Shown here piece by piece: positions 1 through 7,440 of a DNA stretch of 48,449 bases. The stretch lies in assembly GCA_966186435.1 (NCBI GenBank), contig CBIFWW010000008.1:1-48449 (forward strand). Direction: 5' to 3'. Position 1 is the stretch's first letter. The number at the start of each line of letters is the position of its first letter. A model generated the notes under the pieces. That model was not told the origin of the DNA. It saw only the letters and a list, made by a program, of their open reading frames with translations, and ran no database searches. Position numbers and translations under genes: made by a program. This DNA comes from CBIFWW01 sp966186435. Lineage in GTDB: Bacteria > Pseudomonadota > Gammaproteobacteria > Enterobacterales > Enterobacteriaceae.

Positions 1-1703
1 ATAAAACCGAGACGGGCAAACTGATCATGATTTTCGATTCCGCCGACGGTGCAGCTGATGCTGCACCTGCTAAGGCAGAAGAGAAGAAAGAAGTAGCACC
101 AGCGGCAGCTCCGGCAGCGGCAGCGTCCAAAGAAGTGAACGTACCGGATATCGGCAGCGACGAAGTCGAAGTGACGGAAGTGATGGTGAAGGTGGGCGAT
201 AAAGTAGAAGCCGAGCAATCACTGATCACCGTGGAAGGCGACAAAGCCTCCATGGAAGTCCCGGCACCCTTCGCCGGTACCGTAAAAGAGATCAAAATCA
301 GCACCGGCGACAAAGTGTCTACCGGCTCCCTGATTATGGTGTTTGAAGTCGCAGGCGCTGCGCCAGCTGCGGCAGAAACAAAATCTGAAGCGAAAGCGGA
401 AGCAGCCCCGGCTGCGGCCTCCGGCAGCAAAGACGTCAACGTACCGGATATCGGTGGCGATGAAGTCGAAGTGACCGAAGTGATGGTGAAAGTGGGCGAT
501 AAAGTTGCCGCTGAACAATCATTGATCACCGTAGAAGGCGACAAAGCTTCTATGGAAGTCCCGGCACCGTTTGCCGGTACCGTTAAAGAGATCAAAATCA
601 GCACCGGCGATAAAGTCTCTACCGGCTCCCTGATCATGGTCTTCGAAGTGGAAGGTGCCGCTCCGGCAACGCCCGCTAAGCAGGAAGCCGCTGCACCAGC
701 AGCCAAGGCAGAGAAACCTGCCGCCGCCCCTGCACCTGCTGCGAAAGCCGAAGGCAAAACTGACTTCGCGGAAAACGACGCTTATGTTCATGCAACCCCG
801 CTGATCCGTCGCCTGGCCCGTGAATTCGGGGTTAACCTGTCGAAGGTGAAAGGCTCTGGTCGTAAGGGCCGTATCCTGCGTGAAGACGTTCAGTCTTACG
901 TGAAGGATATGATTAAGCGTGCCGAGTCTGCACCAGCCGCAGCAAGCGGTGGCGGCATCCCTGGCATGCTGCCTTGGCCAAAGATCGACTTCAGTAAGTT
1001 TGGTGAAATCGAAGAAGTGGAACTGGGCCGCATCCAGAAAATCTCTGGTGCCAACCTAAGCCGTAACTGGGTGATGATCCCGCACGTTACCCACTTCGAC
1101 AAAACCGATATCACCGATCTGGAAGCGTTCCGCAAACAGCAGAATGCTGAAGCAGAGAAACGTAAGCTGGATGTGAAGTTCACCCCGGTGGTGTTCATCA
1201 TGAAGGCTGTGGCCGCTGCCCTGGAGCAGATGCCGCGCTTCAACAGCTCTCTGTCTGAAGATGGTCAGAAACTGACGTTGAAGAAGTACATTAACATCGG
1301 TGTGGCTGTTGATACGCCGAATGGCCTGGTGGTTCCAGTGTTCAAAGATGTGAACAAGAAGAGCATCACTGAGCTGTCTCGTGAGCTGACCACCATCTCT
1401 AAGAAAGCCCGTGATGGTAAACTGACTGCCGGTGAAATGCAGGGCGGTTGCTTTACTATCTCCAGCATCGGTGGCCTGGGTACTACCCACTTTGCCCCGA
1501 TTGTGAACGCGCCGGAAGTGGCTATCCTGGGGGTGTCTAAATCCAGCATTGATCCGGTATGGAACGGCAAAGAATTTATGCCGCGTCTGATGATGCCGAT
1601 CTCTCTGTCCTTCGACCACCGCGTTATTGACGGTGCCGATGGTGCCCGCTTTATCACCATTATCAACAACATGTTGTCCGACATTCGTCGTCTGGTGATG
1701 TAA
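1..1703 (+). CDS. aceF: Dihydrolipoyl acetyltransferase, E2 of pyruvate dehydrogenase (5' partial)
   Basis: E2 core of the pyruvate dehydrogenase complex; it transfers acetyl groups from its lipoyl arms to CoA in the cytoplasm. The frame is open from base 3, upstream of the first ATG at 27, so the window cuts the gene inside the first lipoyl domain (the tail KTETGKLIMIFDSADG remains). Two complete lipoyl domains follow (bases about 129-356 and 429-656), each with the lipoylated lysine in EGDKASMEV, joined by Ala/Pro-rich linkers. Next is the E3/E1-binding domain (HATPLIRRLAREFGVNL, about bases 787-900), then the catalytic domain ending in SFDHRVIDGADG with the active-site His and Asp. E. coli AceF has about 630 residues, so roughly 60 are missing upstream. 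lpd follows after a terminator, as in E. coli; aceE should lie just left of the window. Confidence 0.97.
   Translation, partial: KTETGKLIMIFDSADGAADAAPAKAEEKKEVAPAAAPAAAASKEVNVPDIGSDEVEVTEVMVKVGDKVEAEQSLITVEGDKASMEVPAPFAGTVKEIKISTGDKVSTGSLIMVFEVAGAAPAAAETKSEAKAEAAPAAASGSKDVNVPDIGGDEVEVTEVMVKVGDKVAAEQSLITVEGDKASMEVPAPFAGTVKEIKISTGDKVSTGSLIMVFEVEGAAPATPAKQEAAAPAAKAEKPAAAPAPAAKAEGKTDFAENDAYVHATPLIRRLAREFGVNLSKVKGSGRKGRILREDVQSYVKDMIKRAESAPAAASGGGIPGMLPWPKIDFSKFGEIEEVELGRIQKISGANLSRNWVMIPHVTHFDKTDITDLEAFRKQQNAEAEKRKLDVKFTPVVFIMKAVAAALEQMPRFNSSLSEDGQKLTLKKYINIGVAVDTPNGLVVPVFKDVNKKSITELSRELTTISKKARDGKLTAGEMQGGCFTISSIGGLGTTHFAPIVNAPEVAILGVSKSSIDPVWNGKEFMPRLMMPISLSFDHRVIDGADGARFITIINNMLSDIRRLVM
129..656 (+). 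repeat. Tandem lipoyl-domain repeat inside aceF (300-bp period)
   Basis: Bases 129-356 and 429-656 are direct repeats offset by exactly 300 bp, encoding lipoyl domains 2 and 3. The two protein copies differ at only about four residues over 75. The DNA copies differ at about two dozen positions by my count, nearly all synonymous. This is an internal domain duplication, not a mobile element. Confidence 0.9.
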
Positions 1704-1707
1704 ATTA

Positions 1708-1735
1708 AGAGCCGGCCTTAACGGCCGGTTTTTTT
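1708..1735 (+). terminator. Rho-independent terminator after aceF
   Basis: A CCGGCC/GGCCGG stem with loop TTAAC is followed by seven T residues, starting 5 bases after the aceF stop. It separates the aceE-aceF transcript from the lpd promoter. Confidence 0.85.
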
Positions 1736-1799
1736 CTGGTTAATCAAGCACTCAGTGGTGAAGCCAGAATAACGGACATATCACATGTGGCTTTTTGTG

Positions 1800-1828
1800 T
1801 TTCAAAATTGTTAACAATTTTGTAGACT
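1800..1828 (+). promoter_or_regulatory. lpd promoter with a 20-bp palindrome in its spacer
   Basis: A -35-like TTTCAA (1800-1805) and a -10-like TAGACT (1823-1828) are 17 bp apart. The spacer is filled by the perfect palindrome CAAAATTGTTAACAATTTTG (1803-1822). The E. coli lpd promoter, as I remember it, has the same arrangement with an almost identical palindrome. lpd is under ArcA control there, but which regulator binds this palindrome here is inference. Confidence 0.6.
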
Positions 1829-1917
1829 ATGGCCGCTAGACACGTCCCGGTGGAAATGGGCGTTGTAACATCATAATAATGACGTCAGACCCGCCGGAAA
1901 TTTACAAAGAGGTCATG

Positions 1918-3342
1918 ATGAGTACTGAAATTAAAACTCAAGTCGTGGTACTTGGGGCTGGCCCGGCAGGTTATTCTGCGGCCTTCCGTTGCGCTGATTT
2001 AGGTCTGGAGACCGTCCTGGTAGAACGCTACAGCACCCTGGGTGGTGTCTGTCTGAACGTCGGCTGTATCCCTTCTAAAGCACTGCTGCACGTTGCCAAA
2101 GTTATCGAAGAAGCCAAGGCCCTGGCTGAGCACGGTATCGTGTTCGGTGAGCCAAAAACTGATATCGATAAAATCCGCACCTGGAAAGAGAAAGTGATTA
2201 CTCAGCTGACCAGTGGTCTGGCGGGTATGGCTAAAGGCCGTAAAGTGAAAGTGGTTAATGGCCACGGTCAGTTTACCGGCGCCAACACGCTGGAAGTGGA
2301 AGGTGAGAACGGCAAAACCGTGATCAACTTTGATAACGCAATCATCGCCGCAGGCTCCCGCCCAATCCAGCTGCCATTTATCCCTCATGAAGATCCGCGC
2401 GTTTGGGATTCCACAGACGCACTGGCGCTGACTTCCGTACCTAAGCGTATGCTGGTTATGGGTGGCGGTATCATCGGCCTGGAAATGGGTACGGTATACC
2501 ATGCGCTGGGGTCAGAAATTGACGTGGTTGAAATGTTTGACCAAGTTATCCCGGCTGCCGACAAAGACGTGGTGAAAGTGTTCACCAAACGTATCAGCAA
2601 GCAGTTCAATCTGATGCTGGAAACCAAAGTTACCGCGGTTGAAGCCAAAGAAGACGGCATCTACGTGACGATGGAAGGCAAAAAAGCCCCGGCTGAAGCG
2701 CAGCGTTATGACGCGGTGCTGGTGGCTATCGGCCGCGTACCGAACGGTAAAATGGTTGATGCTGGTAAAGCCGGTGTTGAGGTTGATGACCGTGGCTTTA
2801 TCCACGTGGACAAACAAATGCGCACCAACGTGCCGCACATCTACGCTATCGGCGACATCGTCGGTCAGCCGATGCTGGCGCACAAAGGTGTTCATGAAGG
2901 CCACGTGGCTGCCGAAGTTATTTCTGGTAAGAAACATTATTTCGATCCGAAGGTTATCCCTTCAATCGCCTACACCGAGCCAGAAGTTGCCTGGGTGGGT
3001 CTGACTGAGAAAGAAGCCAAAGAGAAAGGCATCAGCTACGAAACCGCCACCTTCCCGTGGGCTGCTTCCGGCCGTGCTATTGCTTCTGACTGTGCTGACG
3101 GCATGACCAAGCTGATCTTCGACAAAGAAACTCACCGGGTGATCGGTGGGGCCATTGTCGGCACCAACGGCGGTGAGCTGCTGGGCGAAATCGGCCTGGC
3201 AATCGAAATGGGTTGTGATGCCGAAGATATCGCGCTGACCATCCACGCTCACCCGACCCTGCATGAGTCAGTGGGCCTGGCGGCGGAAATTTTCGAAGGT
3301 AGTATTACTGACCTGCCGAACGCCAAAGCCAAGAAGAAGTAA
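1918..3342 (+). CDS. lpd: Dihydrolipoyl dehydrogenase (E3)
   Basis: FAD-dependent E3 subunit shared by the pyruvate and 2-oxoglutarate dehydrogenase complexes and the glycine cleavage system; it reoxidises dihydrolipoamide and passes electrons to NAD+. The 474-residue product equals the E. coli length. It shows the N-terminal FAD dinucleotide fold (GAGPAG, residues 13-18), the redox disulfide Cys45/Cys50 in GGVCLNVGCIPSK, the NAD-binding GGGIIGLE, and the C-terminal HAHPTLHE containing the catalytic His-Glu pair. The frame is open 13 codons further upstream, but ATG 1918 is chosen because AAAGAGG (about 1906-1912) sits at Shine-Dalgarno distance and the protein then begins MSTEIKTQ as in E. 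coli. It has its own promoter and a terminator on each side. Confidence 0.97.
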   Translation: MSTEIKTQVVVLGAGPAGYSAAFRCADLGLETVLVERYSTLGGVCLNVGCIPSKALLHVAKVIEEAKALAEHGIVFGEPKTDIDKIRTWKEKVITQLTSGLAGMAKGRKVKVVNGHGQFTGANTLEVEGENGKTVINFDNAIIAAGSRPIQLPFIPHEDPRVWDSTDALALTSVPKRMLVMGGGIIGLEMGTVYHALGSEIDVVEMFDQVIPAADKDVVKVFTKRISKQFNLMLETKVTAVEAKEDGIYVTMEGKKAPAEAQRYDAVLVAIGRVPNGKMVDAGKAGVEVDDRGFIHVDKQMRTNVPHIYAIGDIVGQPMLAHKGVHEGHVAAEVISGKKHYFDPKVIPSIAYTEPEVAWVGLTEKEAKEKGISYETATFPWAASGRAIASDCADGMTKLIFDKETHRVIGGAIVGTNGGELLGEIGLAIEMGCDAEDIALTIHAHPTLHESVGLAAEIFEGSITDLPNAKAKKK

Positions 3343-3359
3343 TTGCTTCGTAGCCTGAG

Positions 3360-3387
3360 AAACGCTCCTTCGGGGGCGTTTTTTTAT
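3360..3387 (+). terminator. Rho-independent terminator after lpd
   Basis: A stem AACGCTCC/GGGGGCGTT closed by a C(TTCG)G tetraloop and followed by a T-run, about 18 bases after the lpd stop. Confidence 0.9.
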
Positions 3388-3503
3388 GGCTGAACAATAG
3401 TCTCTTTGAGCTGTAACCGCCGGTTTAATCTAAATTCTGAAAACACCACGCAAAATTCATAAGACAGATTGAATTTGCCCATTCTTAAAGGCATATTATT
3501 TGC

Positions 3504-3586
3504 GTATGTGCTTGCCACGTAAATACAAAACGGTGTGCTACCACCGGCTTGTAACAAAAAAAACCACCGCCCTGGTGGTTTTTTTG
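3504..3586 (+). ncRNA. Candidate small RNA between lpd and acnB
   Basis: A promoter-like pair TTGAAT (3469-3474) and CATATT (3492-3497) with a 17-bp spacer would start transcription near 3504. About 80 nt later a textbook terminator (3556-3585) would end it. The region is already insulated from lpd by that gene's own terminator, so the second terminator otherwise has no obvious client on the plus strand. The call rests on signal spacing only; I recognise no known sRNA family. Confidence 0.25.
3556..3585. terminator. Symmetrical (bidirectional) terminator hairpin
   Basis: Eight A residues, stem ACCACC/GGTGGT, loop GCCC T, then seven T residues. The structure reads as a terminator on either strand. 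It lies between lpd and acnB, downstream of the lpd terminator proper. Confidence 0.8.
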
Positions 3587-3668
3587 TACCGAAAAACCTG
3601 TCTATGGCGCGCACTAGATTGTCTTTAACGATTCAGCAAAATTTTTATGTTGCTTTTTTGTAAACTCG

Positions 3669-3697
3669 TTAACACGATCTCATAATCCTGCTATGCT
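3669..3697 (+). promoter_or_regulatory. acnB promoter (sigma-70, extended -10)
   Basis: TTAACA (3669-3674) and TATGCT (3692-3697) are separated by 17 bp, with TG at 3689-3690 forming an extended -10. A start near 3704 would give a leader of about 100 nt before the GTG start of acnB. Confidence 0.6.
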
Positions 3698-3801
3698 GCC
3701 CAACGCGGACCCGGGCATTTACCCTACAAACTGCTGTCTCACAGGAGCGTGAAGAAAAACGCCGGGCACCCGTCATTACAATGAGAGCGAGGAGAACCGT
3801 C

Positions 3802-6399
3802 GTGCTAGAAGATTACCGTAAGCACGTAGCTGAGCGTGCCGCCGAGGGGATTGTAGCGAAACCCTTAGATGCAACCCAAATGGCCGCACTCGTTGAGCTG
3901 CTGAAGAACCCGCCTGCTGGCGAAGAAGAATTCCTGATTAATCTGTTATCCAACCGCGTACCACCAGGCGTAGACGAAGCTGCTTACGTAAAAGCCGGTT
4001 TCCTGGCCGCCATCGCGAAAGGCGATGCGACTTCTCCTCTGGTTTCCCGTGAAAAAGCAATTGAACTGCTGGGCACCATGCAGGGCGGCTATAACATCCA
4101 TCCGCTGATTGATGCGCTGGAAGATGACACGCTGGCAGCCAGTGCGGCAAAAGCCCTGTCCCACACCCTGCTGATGTTCGATAACTTCTACGACGTAGAA
4201 GAGAAAGCCAAAGCCGGTAACGTCTACGCACAGCAGGTATTGAAATCCTGGGCTGAAGCCGAGTGGTTTACCTCCCGTCCTAAGCTGGCCGAAAAAATCA
4301 CCGTAACCGTGTTCAAAGTAACCGGTGAAACCAACACCGATGACCTGTCTCCGGCTCCGGATGCCTGGTCGCGCCCGGATATCCCGCTGCACGCTCTGGC
4401 AATGCTGAAGAACGCCCGTGAAGGCATCGATCCGGATCAGCCGGGTAGCATTGGCCCAATCAAACAAATCGAAGCCTTAAGCAGCAAAGGCTTCCCATTG
4501 GCTTATGTCGGTGACGTGGTGGGGACAGGATCTTCCCGTAAATCAGCTACTAACTCGGTGCTGTGGTTTATGGGTGACGATATCCCTCATGTGCCGAACA
4601 AGCGCGGCGGTGGTGTAGTGCTGGGCGGCAAAATTGCCCCAATCTTCTTCAATACCATGGAAGATGCCGGTGCGTTGCCAATTGAAGTAGACGTGTCTGA
4701 ACTGAATATGGGCGATGTGATTGACATCTATCCATACAAAGGGGAAGTACGCAATCACAATAATAATGAACTGTTGGCGTCTTTTGAGCTGAAAACTGAC
4801 GTGCTGTTGGATGAAGTTCACGCTGGCGGCCGTATCCCGCTGATCATTGGCCGTGGCTTAACTGCCAAAGCCCGTGAGTCTTTGAACCTGCCACACAGCG
4901 ATGTGTTCCGTCAGGCGAAGGACGTGGCTGACAGCAGCCGTGGTTTCTCCCTGGCTCAGAAGATGGTTGGCCGCGCCTGTGGTGTTACCGGGATCCGTCC
5001 GGGCCAGTACTGCGAGCCGAAGATGACCTCCGTTGGCTCCCAGGATACCACCGGGCCAATGACCCGTGATGAGCTGAAAGACCTGGCGTGCCTGGGCTTC
5101 TCCTCTGATTTGGTGATGCAGTCCTTCTGCCACACGGCGGCTTATCCGAAGCCGGTTGACGTTACCACTCACCATACCCTGCCAGACTTCATTATGAACC
5201 GTGGCGGTGTGTCCCTGCGCCCGGGCGATGGTGTGATTCACTCCTGGCTGAACCGTATGCTGTTGCCGGATACTGTCGGCACCGGTGGTGACTCCCACAC
5301 CCGTTTCCCGATCGGGATTTCCTTCCCGGCAGGGTCCGGCCTGGTGGCCTTTGCTGCTGCCACCGGCGTTATGCCACTGGATATGCCTGAATCGGTGCTG
5401 GTGCGTTTCTCCGGCAAAATGCAGCCGGGTATTACCCTGCGCGACCTGGTTCACGCTATCCCGCTTTATGCTATCCGCCAGGGTCTGCTGACTGTTGAGA
5501 AGAAAGGTAAGAAGAACATTTTCTCTGGCCGCATCCTGGAAATCGAAGGGCTGCCGGACTTGAAAGTTGAGCAAGCCTTCGAGCTGACCGATGCCTCCGC
5601 CGAGCGCTCTGCCGCCGGTTGCACCATCAAACTGGATAAAGCGCCAATCACCGAATACCTCAGCTCCAACATCGTGCTGCTGAAGTGGATGATTGCCGAA
5701 GGCTACGGTGACCGCCGCACCCTGGAGCGCCGTATTCAGGGGATGGAAAAATGGCTGGCCGATCCACAGTTGATGGAAGGCGATGCCGACGCAGAATATG
5801 CAGCGGTTATCGAGATCAACCTGGACGACATCAAAGAGCCGATCCTGTGTGCACCAAACGATCCGGATGATGCCCGCCCACTGTCTGAGGTGGCTGGCGA
5901 TAAGATCGATGAAGTGTTTATCGGCTCTTGCATGACCAACATCGGCCACTTCCGTGCGGCCGGTAAGCTGCTGGATAGCCACAAAGGCCAGCTGCCAACC
6001 CGTCTGTGGGTTGCGCCGCCGACCAAGATGGATGCGGCACAGTTGACGGAAGAGGGCTATTACAGCGTCTTCGGTAAGAGCGGCGCCCGTATTGAGATCC
6101 CGGGCTGTTCACTGTGCATGGGTAACCAGGCCCGTGTGGCTGATGGTGCGACGGTGGTGTCCACCTCCACCCGTAACTTCCCGAACCGTTTAGGTACCGG
6201 TGCTAACGTCTATCTGGCGTCTGCGGAACTGGCGGCAGTGGCATCGCTACTGGGCAAGTTGCCGACCCCGGATGAGTATCTGGCCTTTATGTCCAAAGTG
6301 GATGGTAGCGCGGCCGATACCTACCGCTACCTGAACTTCGACAAGCTGGATCAGTACACTGAAAAGGCTGACGGCGTGATTTTCCAGACCGCGGTTTAA
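3802..6399 (+). CDS. acnB: Aconitate hydratase B
   Basis: Bifunctional aconitase / 2-methylisocitrate dehydratase, the main TCA-cycle aconitase of enterobacteria; it carries a [4Fe-4S] cluster and acts in the cytoplasm. The product is 865 residues, the same as E. coli AcnB. The N-terminal HEAT-like domain (EDYRKHVAERAAEGI onwards) is the AcnB-specific arrangement. Cluster ligands are visible near the C terminus: one cysteine in FIGSCMTNIGH and two in IPGCSLCMGNQ. The reading frame is open from ATG 3781, but GTG 3802 is chosen because GCGAGGAGAA precedes it at about 7 bases and it gives the expected start (M/V)LEDYRKH. It has its own promoter and terminator. In E. coli the apo-protein binds mRNAs when iron is short; the conserved cysteines would permit this here, but that is inference. 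Confidence 0.97.
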   Translation: MLEDYRKHVAERAAEGIVAKPLDATQMAALVELLKNPPAGEEEFLINLLSNRVPPGVDEAAYVKAGFLAAIAKGDATSPLVSREKAIELLGTMQGGYNIHPLIDALEDDTLAASAAKALSHTLLMFDNFYDVEEKAKAGNVYAQQVLKSWAEAEWFTSRPKLAEKITVTVFKVTGETNTDDLSPAPDAWSRPDIPLHALAMLKNAREGIDPDQPGSIGPIKQIEALSSKGFPLAYVGDVVGTGSSRKSATNSVLWFMGDDIPHVPNKRGGGVVLGGKIAPIFFNTMEDAGALPIEVDVSELNMGDVIDIYPYKGEVRNHNNNELLASFELKTDVLLDEVHAGGRIPLIIGRGLTAKARESLNLPHSDVFRQAKDVADSSRGFSLAQKMVGRACGVTGIRPGQYCEPKMTSVGSQDTTGPMTRDELKDLACLGFSSDLVMQSFCHTAAYPKPVDVTTHHTLPDFIMNRGGVSLRPGDGVIHSWLNRMLLPDTVGTGGDSHTRFPIGISFPAGSGLVAFAAATGVMPLDMPESVLVRFSGKMQPGITLRDLVHAIPLYAIRQGLLTVEKKGKKNIFSGRILEIEGLPDLKVEQAFELTDASAERSAAGCTIKLDKAPITEYLSSNIVLLKWMIAEGYGDRRTLERRIQGMEKWLADPQLMEGDADAEYAAVIEINLDDIKEPILCAPNDPDDARPLSEVAGDKIDEVFIGSCMTNIGHFRAAGKLLDSHKGQLPTRLWVAPPTKMDAAQLTEEGYYSVFGKSGARIEIPGCSLCMGNQARVADGATVVSTSTRNFPNRLGTGANVYLASAELAAVASLLGKLPTPDEYLAFMSKVDGSAADTYRYLNFDKLDQYTEKADGVIFQTAV

Positions 6400-6416
6400 T
6401 CGCCGGTTTGATGACT

Positions 6417-6441
6417 AAAGGGAGCCTCGGCTCCCTTTTTC
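6417..6441 (+). terminator. Rho-independent terminator after acnB
   Basis: The stem AAAGGGAGCC/GGCTCCCTTT is followed by further T residues, 18 bases after the acnB stop. Confidence 0.9.
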
Positions 6442-6549
6442 TTTGTCTTAAGCGTTCAGGTGGTTTGCCGGGCGCTTTTTTTATCGTGCTTTACTGCGAT
6501 AATTAGCGTATATGCCGGTGCATTTTACTGGTGGGCAGAGGATACCAAT

Positions 6550-6912
6550 ATGGATTATGAATTTTTACGCGATCTCACCGGGCTGGTGAAAGTTCGTATG
6601 TCGATGGGCCATGAAGTGGTGGGCCATTGGTTTAATGAAGAAGTGAAAGGCGATCTCAGCGTGCTGGATGAAGTCGAGCAGGCGGCGGCCTCGGTTAAGG
6701 GCAGTGAGCGCCAGTGGCAGAAGACGGGCCACGAATACACGTTGTGGCTGGATGGCGAAGAAGTGATGGTGCGCGCCAATCAGCTGGACTTTACCGGTGA
6801 TGAAATGGAAGACGGGATGAACTACTACGATGAAGAGAGCCTTTCCCTGTGTGGGATAGAGGATTTCTTACAGGTGGTGGCCGGTTATCGGGAATTTGTG
6901 AAGCAGAAGTAA
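6550..6912 (+). CDS. yacL: UPF0231 family protein YacL
   Basis: Small acidic cytoplasmic protein of 120 residues, the same length as E. coli YacL and closely similar throughout (MDYEFLRDLTGLVKVRMSMG at the start, NYYDEESLSLCGIEDFLQVV near the end). No catalytic motif, signal peptide or membrane segment is visible; the biochemical function is not known to me. The frame extends 30 codons upstream, but that extension is hydrophobic and unrelated to the family. ATG 6550 has AGAGGA about 8 bases ahead and gives the family N terminus. It stands alone between the acnB terminator and a shared convergent terminator with yacC. In E. coli speD and speE lie between yacL and yacC; here only 29 bp separate the two genes. 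Confidence 0.93.
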   Translation: MDYEFLRDLTGLVKVRMSMGHEVVGHWFNEEVKGDLSVLDEVEQAAASVKGSERQWQKTGHEYTLWLDGEEVMVRANQLDFTGDEMEDGMNYYDEESLSLCGIEDFLQVVAGYREFVKQK

Positions 6913-6915
6913 ATA

Positions 6916-6938
6916 AACGGAGCCGATGGCTCCGTTTT
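6916..6938. terminator. Convergent terminator between yacL and yacC
   Basis: The perfect stem AACGGAGCC/GGCTCCGTT with loop GAT is followed by TT on the plus strand, and an AT-rich tail lies on the other side. It appears to serve both converging genes. Confidence 0.8.
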
Positions 6939-6941
6939 GCA

Positions 6942-7289
6942 TTATTTGACGTAGGCCAGCAGGCTCAAGGAATCTTTGGCCAGGGCTTTGCACTTGCGGG
7001 TAGTCGGGACAGCAATCCCGCTTAGGTCGCGGTAACTATCTTCGCCCAAGGCCTTCATGTTATAGGCGTCGTAATTACTTAAGTCCCATTGATTCTGTTG
7101 GGCAAAGAACACCAGCGCGCGGCGTATCTGGCTGTTCGGTAAGTTCTGGTACCCGCAGTCATTTTTCAGAAAGACGAACACAGCGGTGAGATCGGCCATA
7201 TCTTCTGCTTCGGACTCACTTAATGCCTGGCTACTGGCAGAAAATCCTAATAGGCCGCCCAGCAATATCACCCCGAAAAACTTGGTCAT
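6942..7289 (-). CDS. yacC: YacC, exported PulS/OutS-like protein
   Basis: 115-residue protein with an N-terminal signal peptide (MTKFFGVILLGGLLGFSASSQALS; likely cleavage after Gln-Ala-Leu or nearby). The mature part has two cysteines (in KNDCGYQN and TRKCKALA) that could form a disulfide in the periplasm. The mature sequence is nearly identical to E. coli YacC, which I recall is assigned to the PulS/OutS pilotin-like family; no type II secretion genes are nearby, so a pilotin role is not supported by context. In E. coli yacC is linked with speE-speD; here those genes are absent and yacC ends 29 bp from the converging yacL. Its start lies 151 bp from cueO, which is divergent. Confidence 0.88.
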   Translation of the reverse strand: MTKFFGVILLGGLLGFSASSQALSESEAEDMADLTAVFVFLKNDCGYQNLPNSQIRRALVFFAQQNQWDLSNYDAYNMKALGEDSYRDLSGIAVPTTRKCKALAKDSLSLLAYVK

Positions 7290-7378
7290 TTCGTCAACAC
7301 GTTTACCCGAACCTTAGAGGAGTAAGACGTTAACATATTTCGCGAAAATAAGATGATATTTATTATAGCTATGAGCTA

Positions 7379-7409
7379 TTGACCTTCCCGCCGGGTAAGG
7401 GGTTATGCT
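7379..7409 (+). promoter_or_regulatory. cueO promoter with CueR-type 19-bp spacer
   Basis: TTGACC (7379-7384) and TATGCT (7404-7409) are 19 bp apart, the over-long spacing typical of MerR-family activated promoters. An imperfect inverted repeat, ACCTTCC at 7382-7388 and AAGGGGT at 7397-7403, fills the spacer. This matches the layout of E. coli copA and cueO, which are induced by Cu(I)-CueR. Binding by CueR is inferred. Confidence 0.8.
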
Positions 7410-7440
7410 TGCCGCCTAGTCGCGCCAAAAGGGTACCGTT

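Larger units (their letters stand above)
3343..3801. other. Gene-poor lpd-acnB intergenic region
   Basis: These 459 bp contain no recognisable protein gene; E. coli carries yacH here. In order it holds the lpd terminator (3360-3387), a promoter-like sequence (3469-3497), a second strong hairpin with flanking A- and T-runs (3556-3585) and the acnB promoter (3669-3697) with its leader. A 76-codon minus-strand reading frame (3384-3614) resembles nothing I know and runs through the hairpin, so I do not call it. Confidence 0.8.

Noticed and set aside
3384..3614. 76-codon minus-strand frame in the lpd-acnB gap
   Set aside because: It runs through the strong bidirectional hairpin, has no Shine-Dalgarno sequence and resembles nothing known; chance is likelier.
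4858..5982. 374-codon open frame on the minus strand inside acnB
   Set aside because: It is fully antisense to conserved acnB, its translation resembles no family I know, and long antisense frames are expected opposite genes with strong G/C-ending codon bias.
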